Source: Klebsiella aerogenes
GTDB taxonomy: Bacteria; Pseudomonadota; Gammaproteobacteria; Enterobacterales; Enterobacteriaceae
Length of the DNA: 64,000 nucleotides
Direction: 5' to 3'
Assembly (NCBI GenBank): GCA_029027985.1
Contig: CP119076.1
Span: 1-64,000, forward strand
Notes under the pieces: generated by a model
The model's database searches: none
What the model was told of the DNA's origin: nothing
The model's input: only the letters and a program-made list of their open reading frames with translations
Translations under genes and position numbers: made by a program
Shown: positions 1 to 13,182 of the stretch, piece by piece
How positions within the stretch are numbered: position 1 is the first letter of the stretch
How the letters are laid out: each line of letters opens with the position of its first letter

Positions 1-1401
1 GTGTCACTTTCGCTTTGGCAGCAGTGTCTTGCCCGATTGCAGGATGAGTTACCAGCCACAGAATTCAGCATGTGGATCCGCCCATTGCAGGCGGAACTGA
101 GCGATAACACGCTGGCACTGTATGCGCCAAACCGTTTTGTGCTCGATTGGGTAAGGGACAAATACCTTAATAATATCAATGGGCTCCTCAATGATTTTTG
201 CGGTGCCGATGCCCCACAGCTGCGTTTTGAAGTCGGCGCGAAACCTGCGGCGCCGTCCCATCAGGGCGCGGTAAGCGTCGCCACGGCGATTCCGGCTGCG
301 CAGGTGCAGGCCGCGCGCGTCGCGCCAGCAGCCCCTCGCCAGGGTTGGGATAACGTCCCGGCGCCGGCAGAGCCGACCTACCGTTCCAACGTCAACGTTA
401 AACATACGTTTGATAACTTCGTCGAAGGTAAATCTAACCAGCTGGCCCGCGCGGCGGCGCGTCAGGTGGCGGATAACCCGGGTGGCGCGTACAACCCGCT
501 GTTCCTTTACGGCGGCACTGGTCTGGGTAAAACTCACCTGTTGCACGCGGTCGGCAACGGTATTGTGGCGCGCAAACCGAACGCTAAAGTGGTTTATATG
601 CACTCTGAGCGTTTCGTGCAGGACATGGTAAAAGCTTTGCAAAACAACGCCATCGAAGAATTTAAACGCTATTACCGTTCCGTTGACGCCCTGCTGATCG
701 ATGATATTCAGTTCTTTGCTAATAAAGAGCGTTCGCAGGAAGAGTTTTTCCATACCTTCAATGCCCTGCTGGAAGGCAATCAGCAGATCATTCTGACCTC
801 GGATCGCTATCCAAAAGAGATCAATGGCGTTGAGGATCGTCTGAAATCGCGCTTTGGCTGGGGCCTGACGGTGGCGATCGAGCCGCCTGAACTGGAAACC
901 CGCGTCGCGATCCTGATGAAAAAAGCCGATGAGAACGACATCCGCCTACCGGGCGAGGTGGCGTTCTTTATTGCCAAGCGCCTGCGTTCTAACGTGCGTG
1001 AGCTGGAAGGGGCGCTGAACCGCGTTATCGCCAACGCCAACTTTACCGGTCGGGCGATTACCATTGATTTCGTGCGTGAAGCGCTGCGCGATCTGTTAGC
1101 GCTGCAGGAAAAACTGGTCACCATCGACAATATTCAAAAGACGGTGGCGGAGTATTACAAGATTAAGGTAGCGGACCTGCTGTCTAAACGCCGCTCCCGT
1201 TCGGTGGCGCGCCCACGCCAGATGGCGATGGCGCTGGCGAAAGAGTTGACCAACCACAGTCTGCCGGAAATCGGCGATGCGTTTGGCGGCCGAGACCATA
1301 CCACCGTGCTGCACGCCTGCCGCAAGATTGAGCAGTTGCGTGAAGAAAGCCACGACATTAAAGAAGATTTTTCCAATTTAATCAGAACATTATCCTCGTG
1401 A
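1..1401 (+). CDS. dnaA: Chromosomal replication initiator DnaA
   Basis: DnaA binds 9-bp boxes at oriC, melts the origin and loads DnaB. The 466-residue protein is full length (E. coli 467). It has the N-terminal oligomerisation domain (about 1-85), a variable Ala/Pro-rich linker (about 86-130), an AAA+ core with Walker A GGTGLGKT at 171-178 and Walker B LLIDDI at 231-236, and a C-terminal DNA-binding domain with the [11 protein letters not shown] signature. The start is GTG at base 1, so the promoter and ribosome site lie outside the window. It is the first gene of the dnaA-dnaN-recF operon, with dnaN 4 bases downstream. Confidence 0.98.
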   Translation: MSLSLWQQCLARLQDELPATEFSMWIRPLQAELSDNTLALYAPNRFVLDWVRDKYLNNINGLLNDFCGADAPQLRFEVGAKPAAPSHQGAVSVATAIPAAQVQAARVAPAAPRQGWDNVPAPAEPTYRSNVNVKHTFDNFVEGKSNQLARAAARQVADNPGGAYNPLFLYGGTGLGKTHLLHAVGNGIVARKPNAKVVYMHSERFVQDMVKALQNNAIEEFKRYYRSVDALLIDDIQFFANKERSQEEFFHTFNALLEGNQQIILTSDRYPKEINGVEDRLKSRFGWGLTVAIEPPELETRVAILMKKADENDIRLPGEVAFFIAKRLRSNVRELEGALNRVIANANFTGRAITIDFVREALRDLLALQEKLVTIDNIQKTVAEYYKIKVADLLSKRRSRSVARPRQMAMALAKELTNHSLPEIGDAFGGRDHTTVLHACRKIEQLREESHDIKEDFSNLIRTLSS

Positions 1402-1405
1402 CGCT

Positions 1406-2505
1406 ATGAAATTTACCGTAGAACGTGAACATTTATTAAAACCGCTGCAACAGGTGAGCGGTCCGTTAGGTGGTCGTCCAACGCTGCCCATTCTCGGTAA
1501 CCTGCTGCTTCAGGTCGCAGATGGCACGCTGTCGCTGACCGGTACCGATCTGGAAATGGAAATGGTCGCGCGCGTGTCGCTGCTTCAGCCGCACGAAGCG
1601 GGCGCCACAACCGTTCCGGCGCGTAAATTCTTTGATATTTGCCGCGGTCTGCCTGAAGGCGCGGAGATTGCCGTACAGCTGGAAGGCGACCGTATGCTGG
1701 TACGCTCCGGCCGCAGCCGTTTTTCGCTGTCGACCTTGCCTGCCGCTGATTTCCCGAATCTGGACGACTGGCAGAGCGAAGTGGAATTTACTCTGCCGCA
1801 GGCGACGATGAAGCGCCTGATTGAAGCGACCCAGTTCTCGATGGCGCACCAGGATGTCCGTTACTATTTAAACGGCATGCTGTTTGAAACCGAAGGTAGC
1901 GAGCTGCGCACCGTCGCCACCGACGGCCACCGTCTGGCGGTTTGCTCAATGCCGTTGGAAGAGTCGCTGCCGAACCACTCGGTGATCGTGCCGCGTAAAG
2001 GCGTGATTGAGCTGATGCGTATGCTCGACGGCGGTGATACGCCGCTGCGCGTACAGATTGGCAGCAACAACATCCGCGCCCACGTCGGTGATTTTATCTT
2101 CACGTCGAAGCTGGTTGACGGCCGTTTCCCGGATTATCGCCGCGTATTGCCGAAGAACCCGGATAAACACCTCGATGCTGGCTGCGATATTCTCAAACAG
2201 GCTTTTGCTCGCGCGGCGATTCTTTCTAACGAAAAATTCCGCGGGGTGCGTCTGTACGTTAGTGAAAATCAGCTGAAAATCACCGCTAATAACCCGGAGC
2301 AGGAAGAAGCGGAAGAAATTCTGGATGTCACCTATGCCGGGACTGAGATGGAAATCGGCTTTAACGTCAGCTACGTGCTGGACGTTCTGAACGCGCTGAA
2401 GTGCGAGAACGTGCGCATTCTGCTGACCGATTCCGTCTCCAGCGTACAAATTGAAGATGCCGCATCACAGTCGGCTGCCTATGTTGTTATGCCAATGAGA
2501 CTGTA

Positions 2506-2506
<1 letters not shown>
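1406..2506 (+). CDS. dnaN: DNA polymerase III beta sliding clamp
   Basis: The beta clamp dimerises into a ring that tethers DNA polymerases to the template. The 366 residues match the E. coli length and cover three repeated clamp domains, starting [16 protein letters not shown] and ending VVMPMRL. Only 4 bases separate it from dnaA. Its stop overlaps the recF start by one base (TAATG), so the three genes are translationally coupled. No unusual feature is seen. Confidence 0.98.
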
Positions 2507-6022
<3,516 letters not shown>

Positions 6023-6071
6023 ACCTGGATTTCCCCGGTGGCAGGATACCTGCCGGGGCGATCGTTTTGCT

Positions 6072-6107
6072 AAACCCGGTACGCGTTACGCTACCGGGTT
6101 TTTCTTT
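6072..6107 (+). terminator. Rho-independent terminator after gyrB
   Basis: The arms AAACCCGGTA and TACCGGGTTT form a 10-bp stem that runs into a T-rich tract. A second GC-rich hairpin just upstream (6033-6058, CCCC/GGGG around GGCAGG/CCTGCC) may help stop transcription of the dnaA-gyrB group. Confidence 0.9.
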
Positions 6108-6225
6108 TGCGGCAAAAGGGGAATCCCACTTGCGCAATCCATCCTCGTTTTCCCTCTTTTCGATAGCTGTTTTTTGAGCGGAATCGCGTTAGCATGAGTG
6201 AAGACTCATCTTACCCGGGGATCCC

Positions 6226-7038
6226 ATGGCTATTAAACTGATTGCAATTGATATGGACGGCACGCTGCTGCTGCCAGACCATACCATCTCTCCGGCGGTG
6301 AAAGCCGCCATCGCGGCGGCGCGTGCCCGCGGCGTTAATGTCGTGCTGACCACTGGCCGCCCTTACGCTGGCGTCCACAGCTACCTGAAAGAGCTGCATA
6401 TGGAACAGCCGGGCGACTACTGCATTACCTATAACGGCGCGTTGGTGCAGAAGGCAAGCGACGGCAGCACCGTGGCGCAGACCGCGCTGAGCTATGACGA
6501 CTATCGCTTCCTTGAGCAACTCTCCCGCGAGGTCGGTTCCCACTTCCATGCGCTCGATCGCAACAAGCTCTATACCGCGAACCGCGATGTCAGCTACTAC
6601 ACCGTGCATGAATCCTATGTAGCGACCATTCCGCTGGTGTTCTGCGAAGCGGAAAACATGGACCGCGATATTCAGTTGCTGAAAGTGATGATGATCGATG
6701 AGCCAGCGATTCTCGACCAGGCCATTGCCCGTATCCCGGCGGAAGTGAAAGAGAAGTATACCGTGTTGAAAAGCGCGCCGTACTTCCTCGAAATCCTCGA
6801 TAAACGCGTCAATAAAGGTACCGGAGTGAAGTCGCTGGCCGATACGCTGGGTATCAAGCCGGAAGAGATTATGGCGATTGGCGATCAGGAAAACGACATT
6901 GCGATGATCGAATTTGCCGGTGTTGGCGTCGCGATGGATAACGCCATTCCTTCCGTGAAGGAAGCGGCGAACTTTATCACCAAATCTAACCTTGAAGATG
7001 GCGTCGCCTTCGCCATCGAAAAGTACGTTTTAGCCTAA
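6226..7038 (+). CDS. yidA: HAD-superfamily sugar phosphatase YidA
   Basis: YidA is a cytoplasmic Cof-type (HAD IIB) phosphatase; the E. coli enzyme dephosphorylates sugar phosphates in vitro. The 270-residue protein has the nucleophile motif DMDGTLL at 9-15, the second HAD threonine in LTTGRP, and the C-terminal GDQENDIAMI metal motif. The conserved Cof segment VNKGTGVKSLAD is present. It lies alone between two hairpins, with the E. coli gene order on its left. Confidence 0.95.
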   Translation: MAIKLIAIDMDGTLLLPDHTISPAVKAAIAAARARGVNVVLTTGRPYAGVHSYLKELHMEQPGDYCITYNGALVQKASDGSTVAQTALSYDDYRFLEQLSREVGSHFHALDRNKLYTANRDVSYYTVHESYVATIPLVFCEAENMDRDIQLLKVMMIDEPAILDQAIARIPAEVKEKYTVLKSAPYFLEILDKRVNKGTGVKSLADTLGIKPEEIMAIGDQENDIAMIEFAGVGVAMDNAIPSVKEAANFITKSNLEDGVAFAIEKYVLA

Positions 7039-7048
7039 GCACATTTCT

Positions 7049-7068
7049 GGCCCGGAATTCTCCGGGCC
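7049..7068 (+). terminator. Hairpin after yidA
   Basis: GGCCCGGA and TCCGGGCC form a perfect 8-bp stem with a 4-base loop, 11 bases after the yidA stop. The T tract comes about 9 bases later, so this is a moderate terminator candidate. Confidence 0.6.
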
Positions 7069-7195
7069 GGTCTGCTCCTTTTTCATGAACGGATGTTAAT
7101 CCGCATTTTAATCCCTTAATCAGCGCAGGGGATTTTATAAGCTACCCGCCCTTTTTTACGCATTTGTTCTTTTAAGAACTAACATCATATTTTCT

Positions 7196-8278
7196 ATGAA
7201 TAAAAACCATTGTTTGATGTTGGTTGCGCTGCCTTTCGTCTTTATTCAGATCTGCGCGGCCGCAGAACCAACCGATCAACTTGAGCCTGCGTATGCCTGG
7301 CACGGTACCGAACCGGCGGATCTTCCCGTGCCGACAAAGGATCAGGCAGCGGCGCCGGAATCGACTTCGGTTTTACCTTTTCTTGGCGATGAAGCGAGAA
7401 AGCGCGGTTACGTCCTGCCGTTGCCGTTTGGCGTTAGTATTAACTATATGGACATGCGACAGAATATTAATGTCGATAGCATTACTTTCACCGGTTTGTT
7501 GTTGGATGGCCGCAACATTGATTGTGGCAAGCGCCGTGCATGTAAAAATGCCGTTGAGAATATTTTTGGTCACGGGCCTGTATCGCTGGATAACGCCTTC
7601 CAGATTGGCGTCGGCAATACGCGGGAAAGCAGCAAAACCGAGACGCTCAAGCTGGATACCTGGCTGCTGCCGTTTATGAACGTCTATGGCCTTGTTGGAC
7701 ACACCGAAGGTCATTCTGTTTCGCAAATCGCTGTAGGTCTGAAAGGACCGAATGGCAAAGTGGTGCCTATGCCGGGCATGCAGGATCTCGATTTTCGTCT
7801 TGATTTTAAAGGCACCACCTATGGTCTGGGCACCACCCTGGTGGGCGGGGTCGGCAACTGGTTCACGGTGTTAGACGCCAACTACACCCAAACGCGCTTT
7901 GATATTCTTGATGGCAGCATCGACGCTTTTACCTTTTCGCCCCGTTTGGGCTATCGTTTCAATACTCCGTCGTTTGATGCGCTGCATCTGCCTGCCGGAA
8001 AGTTGAACGTCTGGGTTGGCAGCATGTATCAGGACGTACAGCAGGAGTTTAAGGGCAGCCTGAGCGATCTGTCGATGCCGTCGGCGATGCTGCAAAACAT
8101 GGTTAATCTGGCCAACCAGGACAATAACGGCCGTTTTGACGTGAAACAGCATCTGCAGTCTCCGTGGAACGTGCTGGTGGGCGCGCAGTATGAGATGACC
8201 CAAAACTTTAATATCACCACCGAATTGGGTTTTGCCGAACGTAATAGCTTCTTTATCTCTGGTGAGTATCGCTTTTGA
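7196..8278 (+). CDS. Predicted outer-membrane beta-barrel protein
   Basis: I do not recognise a named family. The 360-residue product starts with a Sec signal peptide (hydrophobic 7-20, AAA at 21-23). The mature part is rich in alternating aromatic and polar stretches with many Gly, such as GTTYGLGTTLVGG and FTFSPRLGYRF, and it ends in Phe (SGEYRF), the C-terminal signature of outer-membrane barrels. Two cysteines lie close together in a probable loop (DCGKRRAC, near residue 105). The ATG at 7196 is the only start that keeps the signal peptide. The stop overlaps the next gene, another barrel protein, so the two are probably made together. The function is unknown. Confidence 0.75.
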   Translation: MNKNHCLMLVALPFVFIQICAAAEPTDQLEPAYAWHGTEPADLPVPTKDQAAAPESTSVLPFLGDEARKRGYVLPLPFGVSINYMDMRQNINVDSITFTGLLLDGRNIDCGKRRACKNAVENIFGHGPVSLDNAFQIGVGNTRESSKTETLKLDTWLLPFMNVYGLVGHTEGHSVSQIAVGLKGPNGKVVPMPGMQDLDFRLDFKGTTYGLGTTLVGGVGNWFTVLDANYTQTRFDILDGSIDAFTFSPRLGYRFNTPSFDALHLPAGKLNVWVGSMYQDVQQEFKGSLSDLSMPSAMLQNMVNLANQDNNGRFDVKQHLQSPWNVLVGAQYEMTQNFNITTELGFAERNSFFISGEYRF

Positions 8279-9414
8279 TCAGATTGTTTAGCGCTATCCT
8301 GCTGCTCCTTACATACGCGGCTTTCAGTCAGGCTCAGGCCCAGGCGCTCAGCCGTGAGAAAATCGACGGCTGGCTGCAGAGCCTCGGCGCCAGCGATAAG
8401 TTCGACGCCAGTAAAGGCATCGACTGGGGCGTAATGCCTGGCCCGTTCTATACGCCAGAGTTGGGGCTCGGTCTCGGCACGGCCGTCGTTGGCATGTATC
8501 GCCCCGATCCGGATGACACCACCAGTCAGAACTCAACGCTGACGCTCAGCGGTTACGTCAGTTCCACCGGCGCGTTTGGCCTTAGCGTTAAAAACTATGC
8601 TTTTTTCGACAACGATCTGTGGCGCGTATTTGTTGAAGGCTCAATGGCTAACACGCCGACATATTACTGGGGACAGGGTTTCCACGCCGGGGACCAGGAT
8701 AACAAAAAAGAAAAGTATACCGCCCAGATATTGACCCTGCGTCCGACTCTCTACCGACAGCTGATCGACAACGTCTATCTGGGGGCGGGGTGGTCGCTGG
8801 CGGCGCAAAACGCCGATGCGATGGACCATGACGATCTACCGAAAATTGAAAGCACCCCGCAGGGACCGTCGGTATTCAGCTCCGGCGCCAGTCTCGATAT
8901 CAACTGGGATGACCGCGATTTTGTACCGAACCCGCGCAAAGGCCAGTACGCCGATTTTCGTTATACCCACTATGCGCCCGGTCTTGGCAGCGACACGCGG
9001 TTTGATGAATTTCGCCTGCATTACAGTCGCTATCAGGCTTTGAGCGACAAAAGCGTGTTGGCCTGGGAAGCGGATGGCACATTCACCCAGGGGGATGTGC
9101 CGTGGAGTATGATGCCGCTGCTCGGTAGCGATGAACGTATGCGCGGCTACTACCAGGGGCGCTATCGCGATAAAAACGTGGTTAGCTCCCAGTTGGAATA
9201 TCGTCGTCAGCTCAACTGGCGGCATGGCGTCGTCGCCTGGGTTGGCGCCGGTACCATGGGGCCATCCATTGACTCGCTGGATAACGGGCGTTGGCTGCCT
9301 TCAGCGGGCGTCGGTTACCGCTTTGAATTCAAACCCCGCGTTAATATTCGCCTCGATTACGGTGTGGGTAAAGGCAGTAGCGGTTTTTACTTCCAGGTCG
9401 GCGAAGCCTTCTAA
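8275..9414 (+). CDS. BamA/TamA-type (surface antigen D15) barrel protein without POTRA domains
   Basis: The 379-residue product has a signal peptide ending near residue 24 (SQAQAQA) and a C-terminal Omp85-like barrel. Supporting motifs are NWDDRDFVPNPRKGQY, the RMRGYYQGRYRDKN stretch that resembles the loop-6 (V/I)RG(F/Y) motif of Omp85 proteins, and a terminal Phe. It is too short to hold POTRA repeats, so it resembles barrel-only relatives rather than BamA or TamA. The likely start is TTG at 8275, inside the upstream stop (TTGA), with GGTGAG at 8261-8266 as ribosome site. Its role is not established; pairing with the preceding barrel suggests a joint function. Confidence 0.75.
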   Translation: MIRLFSAILLLLTYAAFSQAQAQALSREKIDGWLQSLGASDKFDASKGIDWGVMPGPFYTPELGLGLGTAVVGMYRPDPDDTTSQNSTLTLSGYVSSTGAFGLSVKNYAFFDNDLWRVFVEGSMANTPTYYWGQGFHAGDQDNKKEKYTAQILTLRPTLYRQLIDNVYLGAGWSLAAQNADAMDHDDLPKIESTPQGPSVFSSGASLDINWDDRDFVPNPRKGQYADFRYTHYAPGLGSDTRFDEFRLHYSRYQALSDKSVLAWEADGTFTQGDVPWSMMPLLGSDERMRGYYQGRYRDKNVVSSQLEYRRQLNWRHGVVAWVGAGTMGPSIDSLDNGRWLPSAGVGYRFEFKPRVNIRLDYGVGKGSSGFYFQVGEAF

Positions 9415-9509
9415 TCCTGTTATCTCCCTCCCTTTTTCTTTTTTAAGGTCAACCTGCGCCAGTCGCGTGCATCTTTTATTCATATGAATTGTTCTTTTTG
9501 TGATCTAAA

Positions 9510-9540
9510 TTGTAGTACAACACAATAATGTTGTACTACA
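9510..9540. promoter_or_regulatory. Paired DgoR operator
   Basis: TGTAGTACAACA (9511-9522) and TGTTGTACTACA (9529-9540) are exact inverted repeats separated by 6 bases. Each half is itself near-palindromic (TTGTAGTACAA). This matches the TTGTAGTACAA-type site reported for E. coli DgoR. A possible promoter follows at 9541-9568 (TTGTGT then TATAGC/TAGCAT). Confidence 0.75.
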
Positions 9541-9573
9541 TTGTGTTCACGGCAATGGCGTATAGCATCACAC

Positions 9574-9584
9574 TGGTACTACAA
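9574..9584. promoter_or_regulatory. Third DgoR-like half-site
   Basis: TGGTACTACAA repeats the operator core with one changed position. It lies 33 bases downstream of the paired operator and 65 bases before dgoR, just past the suggested promoter, where bound repressor could block elongation. Confidence 0.6.
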
Positions 9585-9649
9585 AAGTGAGGCGAAATTC
9601 AGCGGCGACGGTAAAGTAGAGAAGTACACAAAGAGCACAAGGACTCTCT

Positions 9650-10339
9650 ATGACTCTCAATAAGACCGATCGCATTGTGATCACGCTGGGCAAACAAATT
9701 GTCAGCAGTAAGTACGTACCGGGTTCGGCGCTGCCGGCAGAAGCGGAGCTGTGCGAAGAGTTTGAAACTTCTCGCAACATCATCCGCGAAGTGTTTCGTT
9801 CGCTGATGGCGAAGCGACTCATTGAAATGAAGCGTTATCGCGGGGCGTTTGTCGCGCCGAGAAACCAGTGGAACTACCTCGATACAGAGGTGCTGCAGTG
9901 GGTACTGGAAAATGATTATGACCCGCGGCTTATCAGCGCAATGAGCGAAGTGCGTAACCTGGTGGAACCGGCAATTGCGCGCTGGGCGGCAGAACGCGCG
10001 ACCTCAAGCGATCTCGCGGAAATCGAATCGGCGCTGAATGACATGATTGCCAACAATCAAAACCGGGATGCGTTTAACGAAGCCGATATCCGCTATCACG
10101 AAGCGGTGCTGCAATCCGTGCATAACCCGGTGTTACAGCAGCTTAGCGTGGCTATCAGCTCGCTACAGCGGGCAGTATTTGAACGAACCTGGATGGGCGA
10201 TGAAGGCAACATGCCGAAAACGCTCCAGGAACATAAAGCGCTATTCGACGCCATTCGGCATCAGGATAGCGACGCGGCGGAGCAAGCGGCATTGACGATG
10301 ATCGCCAGCTCGACACGAAGGCTCAAGGAAATCACATGA
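9650..10339 (+). CDS. dgoR: D-galactonate operon repressor DgoR (GntR/FadR family)
   Basis: DgoR represses the galactonate genes until galactonate is present. The 229-residue protein has an N-terminal winged helix (about 8-75, with LPAEAELCEEFETSRNIIRE) and an all-helical FCD ligand domain (about 90-225) with metal-binding type residues in ADIRYHEAV. It heads the operon dgoR-K-A-D-T, the same order as E. coli, and overlaps dgoK by 4 bases. Operator-like palindromes lie immediately upstream. Confidence 0.95.
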   Translation: MTLNKTDRIVITLGKQIVSSKYVPGSALPAEAELCEEFETSRNIIREVFRSLMAKRLIEMKRYRGAFVAPRNQWNYLDTEVLQWVLENDYDPRLISAMSEVRNLVEPAIARWAAERATSSDLAEIESALNDMIANNQNRDAFNEADIRYHEAVLQSVHNPVLQQLSVAISSLQRAVFERTWMGDEGNMPKTLQEHKALFDAIRHQDSDAAEQAALTMIASSTRRLKEIT

Positions 10340-11214
10340 CGGCTCGCTACATCGCAATCGACTGGGGATCAACCAATCTACGCGCCTGGCTTTATCAGGG
10401 CGATGAGTGCCTGGAGAGCAGGCAATCTGAAGCTGGCGTAACGCGCCTGAACGGTAGATCGCCCGAAGCGGTGTTAGCTGAAATCACACAATACTGGCGC
10501 GACGGCGCCACTCCGGTGGTGATGGCGGGAATGATTGGCAGCAATGTGGGCTGGAAAATTGCCCCTTATCTGCCGCTTCCCGCTCATTTCACGGCTATTG
10601 GCCAGCAGTTAACCGCTGTTGGCGACAATATCTGGATTATTCCCGGTCTCTGCGTCTCGCGCGATGATAACCATAACGTCATGCGCGGCGAAGAAACGCA
10701 GCTGCTGGGCGCGCGTACATTAGCGCCTTCTTCTGTCTATGTGATGCCGGGCACCCACTGCAAATGGGTACAGGCGGATCGCCAGCAAATTCATGATTTT
10801 CGCACCGTTTTGACCGGTGAGCTGCACCATCTGCTGCTTCGGCACTCGTTGGTCGGCGCCGGGCTACCGCCGCAGGAAACGTCCGCGACGGCGTTCGCGG
10901 CCGGTCTTGAGCGTGGAATCAATACGCCAGCGGTATTGCCTCAGCTTTTTGAAGTTCGCGCTTCGCACGTGCTGGGCACGCTGGCGCGCGAACAAGTCAG
11001 CGAGTTTCTTTCCGGCCTGCTCATTGGCGCGGAAGTCGCCACCCTCAGTGAAACCTTCGCCGGGCAGCAGGCTGTCACCCTCGTCGCCGGTTCATCGTTA
11101 ACATCCCGCTATCAGCAGGCATTTCGGGCGATTGGCCGGGACGTGGCTACGGTTGAGGGGGATACGGCATTTCAGACAGGAATAAGGAGCATCGCTTATG
11201 CAGTGGCAAACTAA
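10336..11214 (+). CDS. dgoK: 2-dehydro-3-deoxygalactonokinase
   Basis: DgoK phosphorylates 2-keto-3-deoxygalactonate at C6 with ATP, the second step of galactonate catabolism. The 292-residue protein starts with an actin/ASKHA-type phosphate loop (IAIDWGSTNLRAWL) and matches the family length. It overlaps dgoR by ATGA and dgoA by 17 bases, so translation is tightly coupled. Confidence 0.95.
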   Translation: MTARYIAIDWGSTNLRAWLYQGDECLESRQSEAGVTRLNGRSPEAVLAEITQYWRDGATPVVMAGMIGSNVGWKIAPYLPLPAHFTAIGQQLTAVGDNIWIIPGLCVSRDDNHNVMRGEETQLLGARTLAPSSVYVMPGTHCKWVQADRQQIHDFRTVLTGELHHLLLRHSLVGAGLPPQETSATAFAAGLERGINTPAVLPQLFEVRASHVLGTLAREQVSEFLSGLLIGAEVATLSETFAGQQAVTLVAGSSLTSRYQQAFRAIGRDVATVEGDTAFQTGIRSIAYAVAN

Positions 11215-11815
11215 TCTTCCGCTTATCGCTATTCTGCGCGGCATTACGCCAGATGAGGCGCTGGAACATGTCGGCGCGGTTATCGACGCCGGTTTTGACG
11301 CGGTTGAAATCCCGCTGAATTCGCCGCAGTGGGAGAAGAGCATCCCACTGGTTGTCGAAACATATGGCGAACGGGCGCTGATCGGCGCGGGAACCGTGTT
11401 ACAGCCGGAACAGGTCGATCGGCTGGCAACGATGGGGTGCCGGCTTATCGTCACGCCAAATAGCCAGCCGGAGGTGATACGCCGGGCGGTGAGCTACGGC
11501 ATGACCGTTTGTCCGGGATGCGCCACTGCCAGCGAAGCTTTTAACGCGCTGGATGCCGGCGCGCAGGCGCTGAAAATTTTCCCGTCATCGGCATTTGGCC
11601 CGGATTACATCAAAGCGCTGAAAGCCGTTCTGCCGCCAGAGGTTCCGGTCTTCGCCGTCGGCGGCGTGACGCCGGAAAATCTGGCGCAATGGATTAACGC
11701 CGGCTGCGCGGGCGCCGGTCTCGGCAGCGATCTTTATCGTGCCGGTCAGACGGTGGCGCGCACCGCGCAGCAGGCGGCAGCATTCGTTAAAGCGTATCGA
11801 GAGGCAGTGAAATGA
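11198..11815 (+). CDS. dgoA: 2-dehydro-3-deoxy-6-phosphogalactonate aldolase
   Basis: DgoA splits KDPGal into pyruvate and glyceraldehyde 3-phosphate. The 205-residue class I aldolase has the Schiff-base lysine at 126 (LKIFPSS) and the catalytic glutamate at 37 (AVEIPL), as in the KDPG/KDPGal family. In old E. coli annotation dgoA and dgoD were one entry; here they are clearly two genes that overlap by 4 bases (11812-11815). Confidence 0.95.
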   Translation: MQWQTNLPLIAILRGITPDEALEHVGAVIDAGFDAVEIPLNSPQWEKSIPLVVETYGERALIGAGTVLQPEQVDRLATMGCRLIVTPNSQPEVIRRAVSYGMTVCPGCATASEAFNALDAGAQALKIFPSSAFGPDYIKALKAVLPPEVPVFAVGGVTPENLAQWINAGCAGAGLGSDLYRAGQTVARTAQQAAAFVKAYREAVK

Positions 11816-12960
11816 AAATAACCAACATCACCACGTACCGTTTACCCCCACGCTGGATGTTCCTGAAGATTGAAACCGATGAGGGAATCGTTGGCTGGGG
11901 AGAGCCGGTCATTGAAGGACGCGCCCGCACGGTGGAAGCCGCCGTACATGAATTTGGCGACTACCTGATAGGTCAGGACCCAGCGCGAATCAACGATCTG
12001 TGGCAGGTGATGTACCGCGGCGGCTTTTATCGCGGCGGTCCCATCATGATGAGCGCCATCGCCGGTATCGATCAGGCGTTATGGGATATTAAAGGCAAAG
12101 TGCTTAATGCCCCGGTCTGGCAACTGATGGGCGGCCTGGTGCGAGACAAAATTAAAGCCTACAGCTGGGTTGGCGGCGATCGTCCGGCAGAGGTGATCGA
12201 CGGTATTAAAAAGCTGCGCGGGATTGGTTTCGATACCTTTAAATTAAACGGCTGCGAAGAAATGGGGGTGATTGATAACTCCCGTGCGGTAGATGCCGCG
12301 GTCAATACTGTCGCGCAAATTCGCGAAGCCTTTGGCAATGACATCGAGTTTGGCCTCGATTTTCACGGCCGGGTCAGCGCGCCGATGGCCAAAGTATTAA
12401 TTAAAGAGCTGGAACCCTATCGCCCGTTGTTTATTGAGGAACCGGTACTCGCCGAGCAGGCGGAATATTACCCACGGCTGGCGGCGCAAACGCATATTCC
12501 GATTGCCGCTGGCGAACGTATGTTCTCGCGCTTTGAATTTAAACGCGTGCTGGAAGCGGGGGGACTGGCTATTTTACAGCCGGATCTGTCGCACGCAGGC
12601 GGTATTACCGAATGCTTTAAAATTGCCGGAATGGCGGAAGCCTATGATGTCGCGCTGGCGCCGCACTGCCCATTGGGGCCAATTGCGCTGGCCGCTTGCC
12701 TGCACGTCGACTTCGTTTCGCGCAATGCGGTATTCCAGGAGCAGAGCATGGGGATCCACTACAACAAGGGCGCAGAACTGCTCGACTTTGTGAAAAACAA
12801 AGACGATTTCAACATGGAAGGTGGTTTCTTTAAACCGTTGATGAAACCGGGTCTTGGCGTGGAAATTGATGAAGCCCGGGTGGCGGAGTTAAGCAAGAAC
12901 GCGCCAGACTGGCGAAATCCGTTGTGGCGCCATGAAGACGGCTCGGTCGCCGAATGGTAA
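11812..12960 (+). CDS. dgoD: D-galactonate dehydratase
   Basis: DgoD dehydrates D-galactonate to 2-keto-3-deoxygalactonate, the first step. The 382-residue enolase-superfamily protein has metal ligands Asp183, Glu209 and Glu235 and the acid His185 (GLDFHG). A second catalytic histidine lies in [10 protein letters not shown]. The whole galactonate set (repressor, kinase, aldolase, dehydratase, transporter) is therefore intact here. Confidence 0.96.
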   Translation: MKITNITTYRLPPRWMFLKIETDEGIVGWGEPVIEGRARTVEAAVHEFGDYLIGQDPARINDLWQVMYRGGFYRGGPIMMSAIAGIDQALWDIKGKVLNAPVWQLMGGLVRDKIKAYSWVGGDRPAEVIDGIKKLRGIGFDTFKLNGCEEMGVIDNSRAVDAAVNTVAQIREAFGNDIEFGLDFHGRVSAPMAKVLIKELEPYRPLFIEEPVLAEQAEYYPRLAAQTHIPIAAGERMFSRFEFKRVLEAGGLAILQPDLSHAGGITECFKIAGMAEAYDVALAPHCPLGPIALAACLHVDFVSRNAVFQEQSMGIHYNKGAELLDFVKNKDDFNMEGGFFKPLMKPGLGVEIDEARVAELSKNAPDWRNPLWRHEDGSVAEW

Positions 12961-12967
12961 ATGCGCG

Positions 12968-13080
12968 TCATACTTCGCACTGGTGATGCGTTGGCTGCAT
13001 TTTCTTACCCTGGTCACATACTATTGTATGCTCCCAGGGATGCGAAAATTTGCCGCCTTTCCCCAGAACGAATTATTTAG
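12968..13080. repeat. Imperfect palindromic intergenic repeat
   Basis: About 113 bases form one long imperfect palindrome. The centre has CCCTGG (13008-13013) and CCAGGG (13034-13039) around ATAC/GTAT. Outer arms ATACTTCG and CGAATTAT, and inner arms GGCTGCATTTTC against GAAAATTTGCCGCC, also pair. From memory it resembles a short repeat scattered between genes in Enterobacterales. It sits between dgoD and dgoT. Confidence 0.6.
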
Positions 13081-13182
13081 CGCATTGCAGTGTAGTTATT
13101 AATAAAAAACAAAAACACCCTCTGTAAATTACCGGGCGTGGTGAGCGGCTTCGCTACGCCCAAAATCTGGAGACAGATTGCG

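Noticed and set aside
1-60. Possible origin of replication at the start of the sequence
   Set aside because: In enterics oriC lies near mnmG, not dnaA. The first base here is a sequence-linearisation point, and no DnaA-box cluster is visible.
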